DNA from: Thermaceae bacterium
GTDB lineage: Bacteria; Deinococcota; Deinococci; Deinococcales; Marinithermaceae
NCBI GenBank assembly: GCA_026985615.1
Contig: JALSQD010000079.1
Span: 1-25,743 of the forward strand
Length of the DNA stretch: 25,743 nucleotides
Direction: 5' to 3'
A program made the translations under genes and the position numbers. Positions 8,376 to 15,658 of the stretch are shown here, one piece after another (position 1 is the first letter of the stretch; every line of letters starts with the position of its first letter). The notes under the pieces were generated by a model. That model was given only the letters and a program-made list of their open reading frames with translations. It did not search any database and was not told the origin of the DNA.

Positions 8376-8690
8376 CTAGTCCACGCGCACGGCCGTACCC
8401 GTGGCCGTGACCATGAGCATGCTCTGGCCGATGACCTCGTAGTCGAGGTCGATCCCCACCACTGCGTTGGCGCCGAGCTTCTTCGCCTCCTCGGCCAGCT
8501 CGGCGAGCGCGATCTCGCGCGCCTTCTTGAGCTCGGCCTCGTAAGCGCCGGAGCGGCCGCCAAAGACGTCGCGCACCGAGGCCATGAGGTCGCGCAGGAT
8601 GTTCGCGCCCACGATGGCCTCGCCGTGGACGATGCCCCGGTACTCGCGCACGGGGCGGTTCTCTACCGATGGGGTCGTGGTAAGGATCAT
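8376..8690 (-). CDS. YbjQ/UPF0145 family protein
   Basis: A 104-residue small cytoplasmic protein of the YbjQ (UPF0145) family, of unknown biochemical role; members form pentamers and some annotations call it a heavy-metal-binding domain. Signatures are GEAIVGANILRDLMASVRD, a glutamate/alanine-rich helix, and the strand GANAVVGIDLDYEVIG. The length is typical. Its ATG overlaps the stop of the M20 peptidase gene by four bases (ATGA), so the two are very likely translationally coupled, and the aldehyde dehydrogenase follows after 10 bp. The context gives no clear functional link beyond co-transcription. Confidence 0.9.
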   Translation of the reverse strand: MILTTTPSVENRPVREYRGIVHGEAIVGANILRDLMASVRDVFGGRSGAYEAELKKAREIALAELAEEAKKLGANAVVGIDLDYEVIGQSMLMVTATGTAVRVD

Positions 8691-10027
8691 GCTCGGCTCC
8701 TTTCCATGTACATGGGCAGGAGGCGCATGAAGTTCTTGCTGGCCTCGATGCCCTTTTCAAAGTTGACGATATCGAACTTCTCGTTGGGGGCGTGCAGGTT
8801 GTCGCTCTCGAGCCCGAACCCCATGAGCACCACCGGGGCCTCAAGCTCGCGCATGAAGTCGGCCACGATGGGGATCGAGCCGCCCTCGCGGGTGAAGACG
8901 GTCTCGCGCCCCCAGGCCTCCTCTAGCGCCTGGGACGCGGCCTGCATGGGCGGCGAGTTCGTGGGGACAACCACCGGGTCGCCGCCGTGGTAGCGGATGA
9001 CCTCCATGGCGTAGCCCTCGGGCAGGATCTCGCGCAGATAGGCCTCGGTCAGGTCGGCGATCTTTTCCGGATCCTGGTCGGGCACGAGCCGCATCGAGAA
9101 CTTGAAGAAGGCCTCCGCGGGGATGACCGTCTTGGAACCCTCGCCCTGGTAGCCCGAGCCCATGCCGTTCACGTCCAGCGTAGGCCGGGCCCAGCGGCGC
9201 TCCAGGATGCCGTAGCCAGGCTCGCCGGGAGTGGCCTCGGCCCCCACCTCGGCCTTGAAGGCCTCCTCGTCGAAGGGGAGCCGGGCCCACATCGCCCGCT
9301 CTTCGGGCGAGACGGGCACAGCGTCGTCGTAGAACCCGGGGATGCGGATCCAGCCCATCGGGTCCTTGAGCTGAGTAATCATCCAGGCGGCGGCGTGCGC
9401 AGCGTTGGGAACCGCGCCGCCGTAGGCGCCGGAGTGGACGTCGCGCGCGAGGCCCCGCAGGCGCACCTCCAGGTAGGCGAGGCCCCGGAGGCCGTAGGTG
9501 AGCGTGGGCAGGCCCGGAGCGAACATGGGCGAGTCGGAGATGAGCACGGCGTCGGCGGCCAGGCGCTCGCGATGGGCCTTCACGAAGGGCACCAGGTTGG
9601 GGCTGCCCACCTCTTCCTCGCCCTCAATCAGGAACTTGAGGTTTACGGGCAGGTCGCCGGCGAGCTGCATGGCCGCCGCCACGTGGGCGAAGACCTGCCC
9701 CTTGTCGTCGGAGGCGCCGCGGGCGTAGATCTTGCCGTCCTTGATCGTCGGCTCGAAGGGAGGGGTCTCCCAGAGCTCGAGCGGGTCGGGCGGCTGTACG
9801 TCGTAGTGACCGTAGACGAGCACCGTCGGCGCCGAGGCGTCCACCAGCTTCTCGGCGTAGACAATGGGGTGACCCGCGGTGGGCACGACCTCGACTGCGA
9901 ACCCCACGCTAGCCAGGTGGTCCGTCACCCAGCGCGCGGCGCGTTCGACGTCCTGCTTGTGGCTGGGATCCGCCGATACCGAAGGGATGGCCAGGAACTC
10001 GAGGAGTTGATTCAGGGGATCGGTCAT
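8687..10027 (-). CDS. M20 family metallo-dipeptidase
   Basis: A 446-residue cytoplasmic di-zinc peptidase of the M20 family, closest in pattern to bacterial dipeptidases and carnosinase-like enzymes. The first metal-ligand motif is YGHYDVQP (His74, Asp76) and the second is ARGASDDKGQ (bridging Asp near 106). The catalytic acid lies in EGEEEVGS (residues 135-142), and the closing histidine block is DNLHAPNEKFD. No signal peptide is present, so it probably completes peptide breakdown inside the cell. The start is fixed by TAAACT six bases upstream, which implies a leaderless transcript although hspR lies only nine bases before it. It heads the run with ybjQ and the aldehyde dehydrogenase. Confidence 0.92.
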   Translation of the reverse strand: MTDPLNQLLEFLAIPSVSADPSHKQDVERAARWVTDHLASVGFAVEVVPTAGHPIVYAEKLVDASAPTVLVYGHYDVQPPDPLELWETPPFEPTIKDGKIYARGASDDKGQVFAHVAAAMQLAGDLPVNLKFLIEGEEEVGSPNLVPFVKAHRERLAADAVLISDSPMFAPGLPTLTYGLRGLAYLEVRLRGLARDVHSGAYGGAVPNAAHAAAWMITQLKDPMGWIRIPGFYDDAVPVSPEERAMWARLPFDEEAFKAEVGAEATPGEPGYGILERRWARPTLDVNGMGSGYQGEGSKTVIPAEAFFKFSMRLVPDQDPEKIADLTEAYLREILPEGYAMEVIRYHGGDPVVVPTNSPPMQAASQALEEAWGRETVFTREGGSIPIVADFMRELEAPVVLMGFGLESDNLHAPNEKFDIVNFEKGIEASKNFMRLLPMYMERSRA

Positions 10028-10033
10028 ACCCCT

Positions 10034-10039
10034 AGTTTA
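10034..10039 (-). promoter_or_regulatory. Leaderless -10 box for the M20 peptidase
   Basis: TAAACT on the minus strand, six bases before the ATG at 10027. Its first three bases are the stop codon TAA of the hspR-like gene, so terminating translation and initiating transcription share the same bases. Confidence 0.55.
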
Positions 10040-10402
10040 CGCGCCCTCGCCGCCCGCCTCCTGCGCCGCCTCACCTTCGGCCTCGCGGGCCTCGCCCACC
10101 TTGGCGATGAGTTCGAGCCGCAGGCGGCCAATCTCCGCCTCGAAGCGCTCCTGCAAGGCCTCGAGCTCCTGGCGCAGACGCATGATCTCCTCGACGCCGG
10201 CCAGGTTGACGCCCAGCTCCTGGGTGAGGCGACGGATCTCGCGCAAGTGCTCGATGTCGCGCTCCGAGTAGAGGCGGGTCTTGCCCGAACTGCGTTTGGG
10301 GCGGATGAGGCCCTTGCGTTCGTAGAGGCGCAGGGTCTGCGGATGCATGTCTACCAGCTCGGCGGCGACGGAGATTATGTAAACCGGACGGTCCTTGCTC
10401 AC
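10037..10402 (-). CDS. hspR: HspR-type MerR-family heat-shock repressor
   Basis: A 121-residue DNA-binding protein. The N-terminal winged helix reads YIISVAAELVDMHPQTLRLY, then ERKGLIRPKRSSGKTRLYSE. This is the HspR branch of the MerR family, which represses dnaK and clpB operons through HAIR elements. LTQELGVNLAGVEEIMRLRQ leads into a coiled coil with heptad leucines to about residue 105, and the tail is rich in alanine, glutamate and glycine. The start is GTG at 10402 with GGAGG seven bases upstream. Unlike the usual layout, no dnaK, grpE, dnaJ or clpB lies beside it here, and no clear HAIR palindrome is seen upstream. Its targets are therefore elsewhere or different. Confidence 0.82.
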   Translation of the reverse strand: MSKDRPVYIISVAAELVDMHPQTLRLYERKGLIRPKRSSGKTRLYSERDIEHLREIRRLTQELGVNLAGVEEIMRLRQELEALQERFEAEIGRLRLELIAKVGEAREAEGEAAQEAGGEGA

Positions 10403-10437
10403 GGTGTGGCCTCCAGGAAGAACGCCTTGACATCTTC

Positions 10438-10443
10438 ATTATA
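10438..10443 (-). promoter_or_regulatory. -10 box for hspR
   Basis: Consensus TATAAT on minus, about 35 bases before the GTG start. TTCGTC at 10466-10461 is a weak -35 at 17 bp. A leader of about 28 nt carries the GGAGG. Confidence 0.6.
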
Positions 10444-10496
10444 AACTTCCTGCGGCCCATGACGAAAGCCATCTAGGCCTAGTGGGTTGAAGAACA

Positions 10497-10518
10497 GCCC
10501 GGCGCTCGAGCGCCGGGC
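10497..10518 (-). terminator. Terminator of the malic enzyme gene
   Basis: A perfect 22-base palindrome with arms GCCCGGCGCTC and GAGCGCCGGGC, starting 22 bp after the malic enzyme stop on minus and followed by TGTTCTT. It forms a strong stem with a weak U-tract. Confidence 0.7.
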
Positions 10519-10539
10519 GGTTCCTGCAGGAGGACCGGG

Positions 10540-12282
10540 CTAGGCGTCCGGGTTGCCCTTGACGTAGGGCAGGTAGTGCGGCTGCCAGAAGTGACGGCGC
10601 ACGTAGTCGAGAACGTCGTGTTCGGCCAGGCCGTCGAAGCGCGGTGTGTCGGCCACGCCATCGGACACGGCCTGCAGGATCACGCGCGCGGCCACGTACA
10701 CGCTGGCCTCGCGCATCTCACGCACGAAGGGGTAGACCATACCCTGCTCGATGTGCCCTTCGTCCACGAAGTCGGCCAGGGCGTAGGAGGCCGCGAGCAC
10801 CATGCCGTCGGTGATCTCACGCGCGTGCGCCAGGATCGCGCCGAAACCGAGACCCGGGAAGATGAAGGCGTTGTTGCCCTGACCGATGGGGTAGGTCTTG
10901 CCCTTGTACTCCACCGGGTCGAAGGGGCTGCCGGTGGCCACAATGGCCTGGCCTTCGGTCCAGCGCAGGATGTCCTCCGGTAGCGCTTCGGAAGCGCTCG
11001 TGGGGTTGGAAAGCGGGAAGATGACAGGGCGATCGGTGTGCTCGAGCATCGCCCGCACCACCGGCTCGCTGAAGGCGCCGGGGCGACCGGAGAGGCCGAG
11101 TAGCACAGTGGCGCCGGCGTTCTGGATGACCTCCAGCAGACCTGGGGCCTTGCCACTGTAGTCCCACGAGGTCACGGTGGCGGGGTCGTGGGCGTAGGGG
11201 CGCTTGTAGCTCTCCATCGCCCGATCGGTAAGGAGCAAGCCCTTGGAGTCGAGCACGAAGACGCGCGCCTTGGCCTCCTCCTCGCTCAATCCCTCACGCA
11301 TGAGCCCCTGGACGATGGCCCAGGCCACGCCCACGCCGCCGGCCCCGGCGCCGTAGACCACGTAGACCTGGTCGGTGGCCGAGGCCTTCTTGACCCGCAT
11401 GGCCCCGAGGATGCCCGCCCAGGCCACCGCGCCGGTCCCCTGGATGTCGTCGTTGAACGAGGGCAGCTCCTTACGGTAGCGCTCGAGCAGCGTGAAGGCC
11501 GCTTCCTTGGAGAAGTCTTCCCACTGGAGGATGGCCTTGGGGTAGCGCTTCTTGAAGGCTTGCACGAAGCGGTCCATGAACTGGTAGTAAGCCTCGCCCT
11601 TGAGGCGGTGGTGCCGCACACCCAGGTAGAGCGGGTCTTGCAGCAGGTCCTCACGGTCGGTGCCGACGTCGAGCTCGATGGGCAGGGTCTTGTCGGGGGC
11701 AACTCCACCGGCGCCGGTGTAAAGCGCAAGCTTACCGATTGAGATCGCCATGCCGCCGAAGCCCTGGTCCCCGATCCCGAGGATCGCCGAAGAGTCGGTG
11801 GCCACCACCAGACGCACATCCTCGAGGGGCACGTTGGCGAAGGCCTGGTCGGCGTTGTGGATGTTCTCGGTCGAGAGCGCGAGACCGCGCGGAAGCCGGT
11901 ATATGTGCGAAAATTCCCGTACCGCCTCCCCTACCGTGGGGGTGTAGATGATGGGAAGCATCTCCTCCAGGTGGTCCACAAGCAGGGCGTAGAAGAGGAC
12001 CTCGTTGCGATCCTGGAGGTTGCGCAGGTAGATGTGTTTTTCCAGGTCGTTGTCTTGAAGGCGGTACCTTCGGTAGACCCGCTCCTTTTGCTCCTCGATG
12101 CTGGTGATGTGCGCCGGGAGCAGCCCCTCGAGCTCCAGCAGCTCACGCTCCTCACGGGTGAAGGCGGTGCTCTTGTTTAGCAGCGGGATGCGCTGCAGCA
12201 AGAAGCCCGTGACGTACACCTCGAGGTACCGGTGGCCGTTCTTGTCCCGCTTAACGTCGTAATACCTGCTGACCTTGGCCAT
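10540..12282 (-). CDS. maeA: NAD-dependent malic enzyme
   Basis: Oxidative decarboxylation of malate to pyruvate with NAD. The chain of 580 residues is the length of the large NAD-malic enzymes of the E. coli MaeA type. Signatures are FPLLNK-like IPLLNKSTAF, HIYLRNLQDRNEVLFY, the active-site YTPTVGEAVREFSHIYRLPRG, the metal site FNDDIQGTGAVAWAGI, and the Rossmann loop YGAGAGGVG. The ATG at 12282 is preferred because TATGAT lies exactly six bases upstream and no Shine-Dalgarno is present. An in-frame ATG at 12309 would add nine residues and has only a weak TAGGAC box. It is divergent from malate dehydrogenase, so two malate-consuming enzymes share one control region. Confidence 0.94.
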   Translation of the reverse strand: MAKVSRYYDVKRDKNGHRYLEVYVTGFLLQRIPLLNKSTAFTREERELLELEGLLPAHITSIEEQKERVYRRYRLQDNDLEKHIYLRNLQDRNEVLFYALLVDHLEEMLPIIYTPTVGEAVREFSHIYRLPRGLALSTENIHNADQAFANVPLEDVRLVVATDSSAILGIGDQGFGGMAISIGKLALYTGAGGVAPDKTLPIELDVGTDREDLLQDPLYLGVRHHRLKGEAYYQFMDRFVQAFKKRYPKAILQWEDFSKEAAFTLLERYRKELPSFNDDIQGTGAVAWAGILGAMRVKKASATDQVYVVYGAGAGGVGVAWAIVQGLMREGLSEEEAKARVFVLDSKGLLLTDRAMESYKRPYAHDPATVTSWDYSGKAPGLLEVIQNAGATVLLGLSGRPGAFSEPVVRAMLEHTDRPVIFPLSNPTSASEALPEDILRWTEGQAIVATGSPFDPVEYKGKTYPIGQGNNAFIFPGLGFGAILAHAREITDGMVLAASYALADFVDEGHIEQGMVYPFVREMREASVYVAARVILQAVSDGVADTPRFDGLAEHDVLDYVRRHFWQPHYLPYVKGNPDA

Positions 12283-12284
12283 GA

Positions 12285-12297
12285 TCCTATCATAGGA
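12285..12297 (-). promoter_or_regulatory. Malic enzyme -10 box inside a palindrome
   Basis: TATGAT (12294-12289) stands six bases before the ATG at 12282. It lies within the perfect inverted repeat TCCTAT-G-ATAGGA (12297-12285 on minus), a candidate operator covering the -10 box and the bases just downstream of it. Confidence 0.5.
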
Positions 12298-12343
12298 CTT
12301 TGCCTTCATGCAGATGTCCTAACGCTTACCCTTGAACCGCGAG

Positions 12344-12349
12344 TAAAAT
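12344..12349 (+). promoter_or_regulatory. -10 box for malate dehydrogenase
   Basis: TAAAAT, 18 bases before the ATG at 12368. Unlike the leaderless genes, the short leader carries a good GGTGGAGGT ribosome binding site at 12354-12362. No clear -35 is seen. Confidence 0.5.
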
Positions 12350-12367
12350 TAACGGTGGAGGTAGACT

Positions 12368-13321
12368 ATGGCAATCACTGGACGCCCCAAAGTTAGCGTA
12401 ATCGGTGCCGGGCACGTAGGCGCGACGCTGGCCATGCGCATCGCCGAGGCCGCGCTGGCCGACGTGGTGCTCGTGGACATCGTCGAGGGCATGCCCCAGG
12501 GCAAAGCGCTCGACCTCTCCGAATCCAGACCCGTCGTGCTCAACGACGTGAACATCGTGGGCACCAACGACTACGCCGACATCGCCGGTTCCGACATCGT
12601 CATCACCACTGCCGGCGTGCCGCGCAAACCCGGGATGAGCCGCGACGACCTGATCGAGATCAACGGCAAGATCGCCGTGACGATGGGCGAAAATATCAAG
12701 AAGTACGCCCCCGACGCGTACATCATCCAGGTCGCCAACCCGCTCGACGCCATCACCTACGTGATCAGCGAGGTCGCGCAAACGCCCAAGCACAAGATTA
12801 TGGGCATGGCCGGCGTACTCGACTCTGCCCGCTACCGCTACTTCATCGCCGAGGCGCTGGGCGTGAGCGTCAAGGACGTTCAGGGCATCGTCCTCGGCGG
12901 CCACGGCGACACCATGGTGCCACTGCCGCGCTTCACCTGGGTGGGCGGCGCACCCCTGCCCGACGTGATGCCGGCCGATCAGATCGAGGCCATCGTCGAG
13001 CGCACCCGTAACGGCGGCGCCGAGATCGTGGGCCTGCTCAAGACCGGCTCGGCCTACTACGCCCCCTCGGCGGGCGCCTTCGAGATGGCCAAGGCCATCA
13101 TCAAGGATGAAAAGCGCATCCTGCCGGTGGCGGCCTACCTGAACGGCGAGTACGGCATCTCGGGCCTCTTCGTGGGCGTGCCCGCAGTGCTGGGCAAGGG
13201 CGGCGTCGAAAAGATCTGGCAGCTGCCGCTTTCCGACGAGGAGCTGGCCGCGCTCAAGAACAGCGCCGACCACGTCCAGGCGCTGGTGAACAAGGTCAAC
13301 GAGCTCGGGATCCTGCACTAG
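12368..13321 (+). CDS. mdh: Malate dehydrogenase, LDH-like type
   Basis: Interconverts malate and oxaloacetate with NAD in the TCA cycle. The 317 residues follow the lactate-dehydrogenase-like MDH pattern: nucleotide loop VIGAGHVGAT (residues 11-20), Asp37 at the end of the second strand (VVLVDIVEG) favouring NAD over NADP, and RKPGMSRDDL with the malate-specific arginine. They also include NPLDAITYV, MAGVLDSARYR, and the catalytic histidine in GGHGDTMVP. Thermus itself carries the other, cytosolic-type MDH, so this is a notable difference. GGTGGAGGT supports the start. A strong terminator follows 11 bp after the stop. It is divergent from the malic enzyme gene. Confidence 0.96.
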   Translation: MAITGRPKVSVIGAGHVGATLAMRIAEAALADVVLVDIVEGMPQGKALDLSESRPVVLNDVNIVGTNDYADIAGSDIVITTAGVPRKPGMSRDDLIEINGKIAVTMGENIKKYAPDAYIIQVANPLDAITYVISEVAQTPKHKIMGMAGVLDSARYRYFIAEALGVSVKDVQGIVLGGHGDTMVPLPRFTWVGGAPLPDVMPADQIEAIVERTRNGGAEIVGLLKTGSAYYAPSAGAFEMAKAIIKDEKRILPVAAYLNGEYGISGLFVGVPAVLGKGGVEKIWQLPLSDEELAALKNSADHVQALVNKVNELGILH

Positions 13322-13332
13322 CCCCGAGCCTT

Positions 13333-13371
13333 GGGGCGGCCGGTCCAGGGACCGGCCGCCCCTTTTGTTCT
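13333..13371 (+). terminator. Intrinsic terminator of mdh
   Basis: GGGGCGGCCGGTC (13333-13345) and GACCGGCCGCCCC (13350-13362) pair perfectly over 13 bp with a CAGG loop, followed by TTTTGTTCT. This is a textbook rho-independent terminator. Confidence 0.93.
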
Positions 13372-13395
13372 CACGCTTTTCAGAGCGGCGCTGGG

Positions 13396-13401
13396 TATAC
13401 C
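13396..13401 (+). promoter_or_regulatory. Leaderless -10 box for the beta-solenoid gene
   Basis: TATACC exactly six bases before the ATG at 13408. No Shine-Dalgarno is present upstream and no strong -35 is seen. Confidence 0.55.
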
Positions 13402-13407
13402 TTTTCA

Positions 13408-14346
13408 ATGTTCGTTAACCAGTCCAGTATTATCTTTTCCTATAAGCCGTTCGACTTTAAATATACGTTGCACCGCAAGGACGGGAGCCGCTGGAGCCTC
13501 CACGCCCGTGATCGGCGTTTCGAAATCGAGGTTGCCCGCCCCGGGGGCGAGGCGAAGCTTACGGAAACCCGCGCCTTCTGCCACGAAGAGCTGCGCACGC
13601 TGCTGTTCCAAGAGGTTCTGAAAGCGCGCGGTGCAGGGTACACCCTGCCGCAGGCGCTGACCCAGGAGGGGCTCATCGCCCGGGAAACCGTTCCGGCGGC
13701 GGATCTCGACTTCGGACTCGAGGGGGACCACTATGAGAAGGTGCTGCTTTTCGATGGCGATCTGCGCATCGAGGGCGATTTGAACCTCTTGACCTTGTAC
13801 GACAACGCCGATGCCTTGGTCGTCCGCGGCGACCTGATCGTCAACGGAGGTGTTTACAATCCCGAAGGCGACTACGGGGCGGGCCTCCACGTCATGGGCA
13901 ATCTTCTGACCGACTTTCTCGTGGTGGGAGGCAGCGAAGTCCGCGTCGACAAGAAGGTCTTCGCTCACGTGCTCGTTCTGAAATACTACAACCACGGACG
14001 GCTGGACTGCGATTATGACAGCCTCGGTACCTCGTTGCTCATCGACGAAGAGCCCGCGGATATTTTCTACGGCGAATTTAGATGGTACGGCATGCGCGAT
14101 CTGCTGCTGCATACCGGAGTGCATCACGATTTTGTGTGGCATTTTGACGAGGACCGCACCCCGCCTCCCGAGGGAACCGACCCGTGGAGCCAAGAGATGG
14201 GGGAGTACCTGGAAGATGCACGCCTCGAGCCCAGCACATTTATCCAGCGATTGGTCCAGGACGCTTACGAAAGCGGCAGGATGCATCTGCAAAAGCTGCT
14301 GTTTACGGCCCTGCCGGGGATGATCGAAGACGGCTCGTGGCGCTAA
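13408..14346 (+). CDS. Uncharacterised protein with a bactofilin-like beta-solenoid segment
   Basis: A 312-residue cytoplasmic protein without signal or membrane segment. From about residue 105 to 205 the chain reads as short repeated strands with GDL turns: VLLFDGDLRIEGDLNL, VVRGDLIVNGG, HVMGNLLTDFLVVGGSEV, then LVLKYYNHGRLDCD. This resembles the right-handed solenoid of bactofilins and of a poorly described group carrying a YNHG motif. Before it is a lysine/arginine-rich head. After it comes an acidic region with TPPPEGTDPW and a helical tail. The leaderless TATACC box fixes the start. No partner gene explains it: the mdh terminator precedes it and the next gene has its own promoter. Function is unknown. 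Confidence 0.72.
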   Translation: MFVNQSSIIFSYKPFDFKYTLHRKDGSRWSLHARDRRFEIEVARPGGEAKLTETRAFCHEELRTLLFQEVLKARGAGYTLPQALTQEGLIARETVPAADLDFGLEGDHYEKVLLFDGDLRIEGDLNLLTLYDNADALVVRGDLIVNGGVYNPEGDYGAGLHVMGNLLTDFLVVGGSEVRVDKKVFAHVLVLKYYNHGRLDCDYDSLGTSLLIDEEPADIFYGEFRWYGMRDLLLHTGVHHDFVWHFDEDRTPPPEGTDPWSQEMGEYLEDARLEPSTFIQRLVQDAYESGRMHLQKLLFTALPGMIEDGSWR

Positions 14347-14365
14347 CCCAACCGTGCGCGCCGGG

Positions 14366-14371
14366 TAGGAT
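14366..14371 (+). promoter_or_regulatory. Leaderless -10 box for the crotonase-family gene
   Basis: TAGGAT six bases before the ATG at 14378. No Shine-Dalgarno is present. Confidence 0.5.
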
Positions 14372-14377
14372 ACGGGT

Positions 14378-15145
14378 ATGGCGACGATCGAAACGCACGT
14401 TTCCGGCTCCGTCCTGACGATCGAGCTGAACCGCCCCACCAGGCTCAATGCGCTCAACGCTACTCTGCTCGAAGAGCTTTCCGAAGCCCTGTCGGCAGCA
14501 GAGGACCCGGCCGTTCGTGCGGTGCTGCTGACCGGCCGCGGCGGGGCTTTCTCTGCCGGGCAGGACCTACAGGAAGCCGGCGTGGGCGGGCTTGACTACC
14601 AGGAGCACCTTGAGCGCTACAACCGGATTGTGCTGCAGATGCGCCGGCTGCCCAAGCCTGTCGTAGCGGCCATCGAGGGGGTGGCCGCGGGCGCAGGCAT
14701 GGCGCTCACCCTGGCCGCCGACATGCGCGTCGCTGGACGGGACGCGGTCTTCGTAACGGCCTTCGCCCGCATCGGCCTCGTGCCCGACTCCGGCATGACC
14801 TTTACCCTACCCCGCACCGTGGGCTGGGGCCGGGCCTTCGAGCTGCTGGCCCTCTCGCCCGAGATCCCCGCCGAGCGCGCCCTGGAGTTGGGGCTCGTCA
14901 ACCGCCTGAGCGAGCCCGGCCGCGCGCGGGACGACGCCCTGACGCTCGCACGCGAGCTGGCCGGGGGGCCAACGCGGACCTACGCCCTCATCAAGGAGGG
15001 GCTGAACGCCAGCGCTAGGCTTGGGCTCGAGGAGACGCTCGAGCTTGAGGCGCAACTGCAGAAGGTGGCCGGCTCCAGCAGTGACCACCGCGAAGGCGTG
15101 GCGGCCTTTCTGGAAAAACGCCGCGCCAACTTCGAGGGCCGCTAG
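14378..15145 (+). CDS. Enoyl-CoA hydratase/isomerase family protein (PaaG-like)
   Basis: A 255-residue crotonase-superfamily enzyme acting on acyl-CoA thioesters in the cytoplasm. The first oxyanion-hole block is TGRGGAFSAGQDLQEAG and the second is IEGVAAGAGMALTLAADMRV. The active-site helix reads FARIGLVPDSGMTFTLPRTV. The aspartate in VPDSG replaces the second glutamate of true hydratases and is typical of PaaG-type isomerases of the phenylacetate pathway and of 2,3-dehydroadipyl-CoA-type enzymes. No other phenylacetate genes are nearby, so the pathway is not confirmed by context. It ends 39 bp before the next gene, which has its own -10 box. Confidence 0.88.
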   Translation: MATIETHVSGSVLTIELNRPTRLNALNATLLEELSEALSAAEDPAVRAVLLTGRGGAFSAGQDLQEAGVGGLDYQEHLERYNRIVLQMRRLPKPVVAAIEGVAAGAGMALTLAADMRVAGRDAVFVTAFARIGLVPDSGMTFTLPRTVGWGRAFELLALSPEIPAERALELGLVNRLSEPGRARDDALTLARELAGGPTRTYALIKEGLNASARLGLEETLELEAQLQKVAGSSSDHREGVAAFLEKRRANFEGR

Positions 15146-15172
15146 CCTCAGCCATCGCTCAAAGGGCTGCGG

Positions 15173-15178
15173 TAGGGT
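15173..15178 (+). promoter_or_regulatory. Leaderless -10 box for the small secreted protein
   Basis: TAGGGT six bases before the ATG at 15185. No -35 is recognised. Confidence 0.45.
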
Positions 15179-15184
15179 AAGGGC

Positions 15185-15658
15185 ATGAAACGGACAGCCT
15201 GGTTCGCCCTCCTGCTTACCTTTTCGCTGGCTTTCGCCCAGGACGCCGGCACGCGCGCAGTTCCGGTGACGGTGCTGGGCTTCGACCTCAACGTGGTCTG
15301 GCCCACCCCCACGCTGCAGATCTTCGGGCCGGAGTGCGAGACGACGGCGCAGGCGTCCTTCGCGCTAGCTAACCGCCTCGACCCGCGCGTGCCCGCCGAG
15401 GTCGAGCGGTACGCCTGCTACCGCCTCATGGTAGCCGGGCCCGACAAGCAGGCCACCACGATCAACTTCATCGCCGGCTACACCCGCCAAGGCGCGGGCT
15501 ACACGCTCACCTTCGAGCAAAGCGACGCGGCGGGGAGGCTGGTGCAGGTGTGGGAAAAGCAGGACGCGCCCGCGCTGGTCTACGTATTCAGCTTTCTCGA
15601 CGACCGCATCGACCTCGTGGTGGGGCAGGTAACGCTAGCCGCCGCGAACGAAGGCTGA
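15185..15658 (+). CDS. Small exported protein of unknown function
   Basis: A 157-residue protein with a Sec signal peptide, MKRTAWFALLLTFSLAFA, likely cut before Gln19. The mature part is about 139 residues with two cysteines (Cys51 in GPECETTAQ, Cys78 in RYACYR) that could form a disulfide. The second half alternates short strands (TINFIAGYTRQGAGYTLTF, LVYVFSFLDDRIDLVVG), which suggests a small beta-rich domain in the periplasm. No family was recognised. Its last 24 bases overlap the 3' end of the convergent protoglobin gene. The start is set by TAGGGT six bases upstream. Confidence 0.75.
   Translation: MKRTAWFALLLTFSLAFAQDAGTRAVPVTVLGFDLNVVWPTPTLQIFGPECETTAQASFALANRLDPRVPAEVERYACYRLMVAGPDKQATTINFIAGYTRQGAGYTLTFEQSDAAGRLVQVWEKQDAPALVYVFSFLDDRIDLVVGQVTLAAANEG

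Noticed and set aside
8366..8563. N-terminal extension of the aldehyde dehydrogenase to 8563
   Set aside because: It overlaps the YbjQ gene in another frame, is low in complexity, and the AGGAGG site serves 8365.
10403..10450. HAIR operator for HspR
   Set aside because: Only one half-site-like CTTGAC is present at 10426-10431; the expected inverted half at the right distance is absent.
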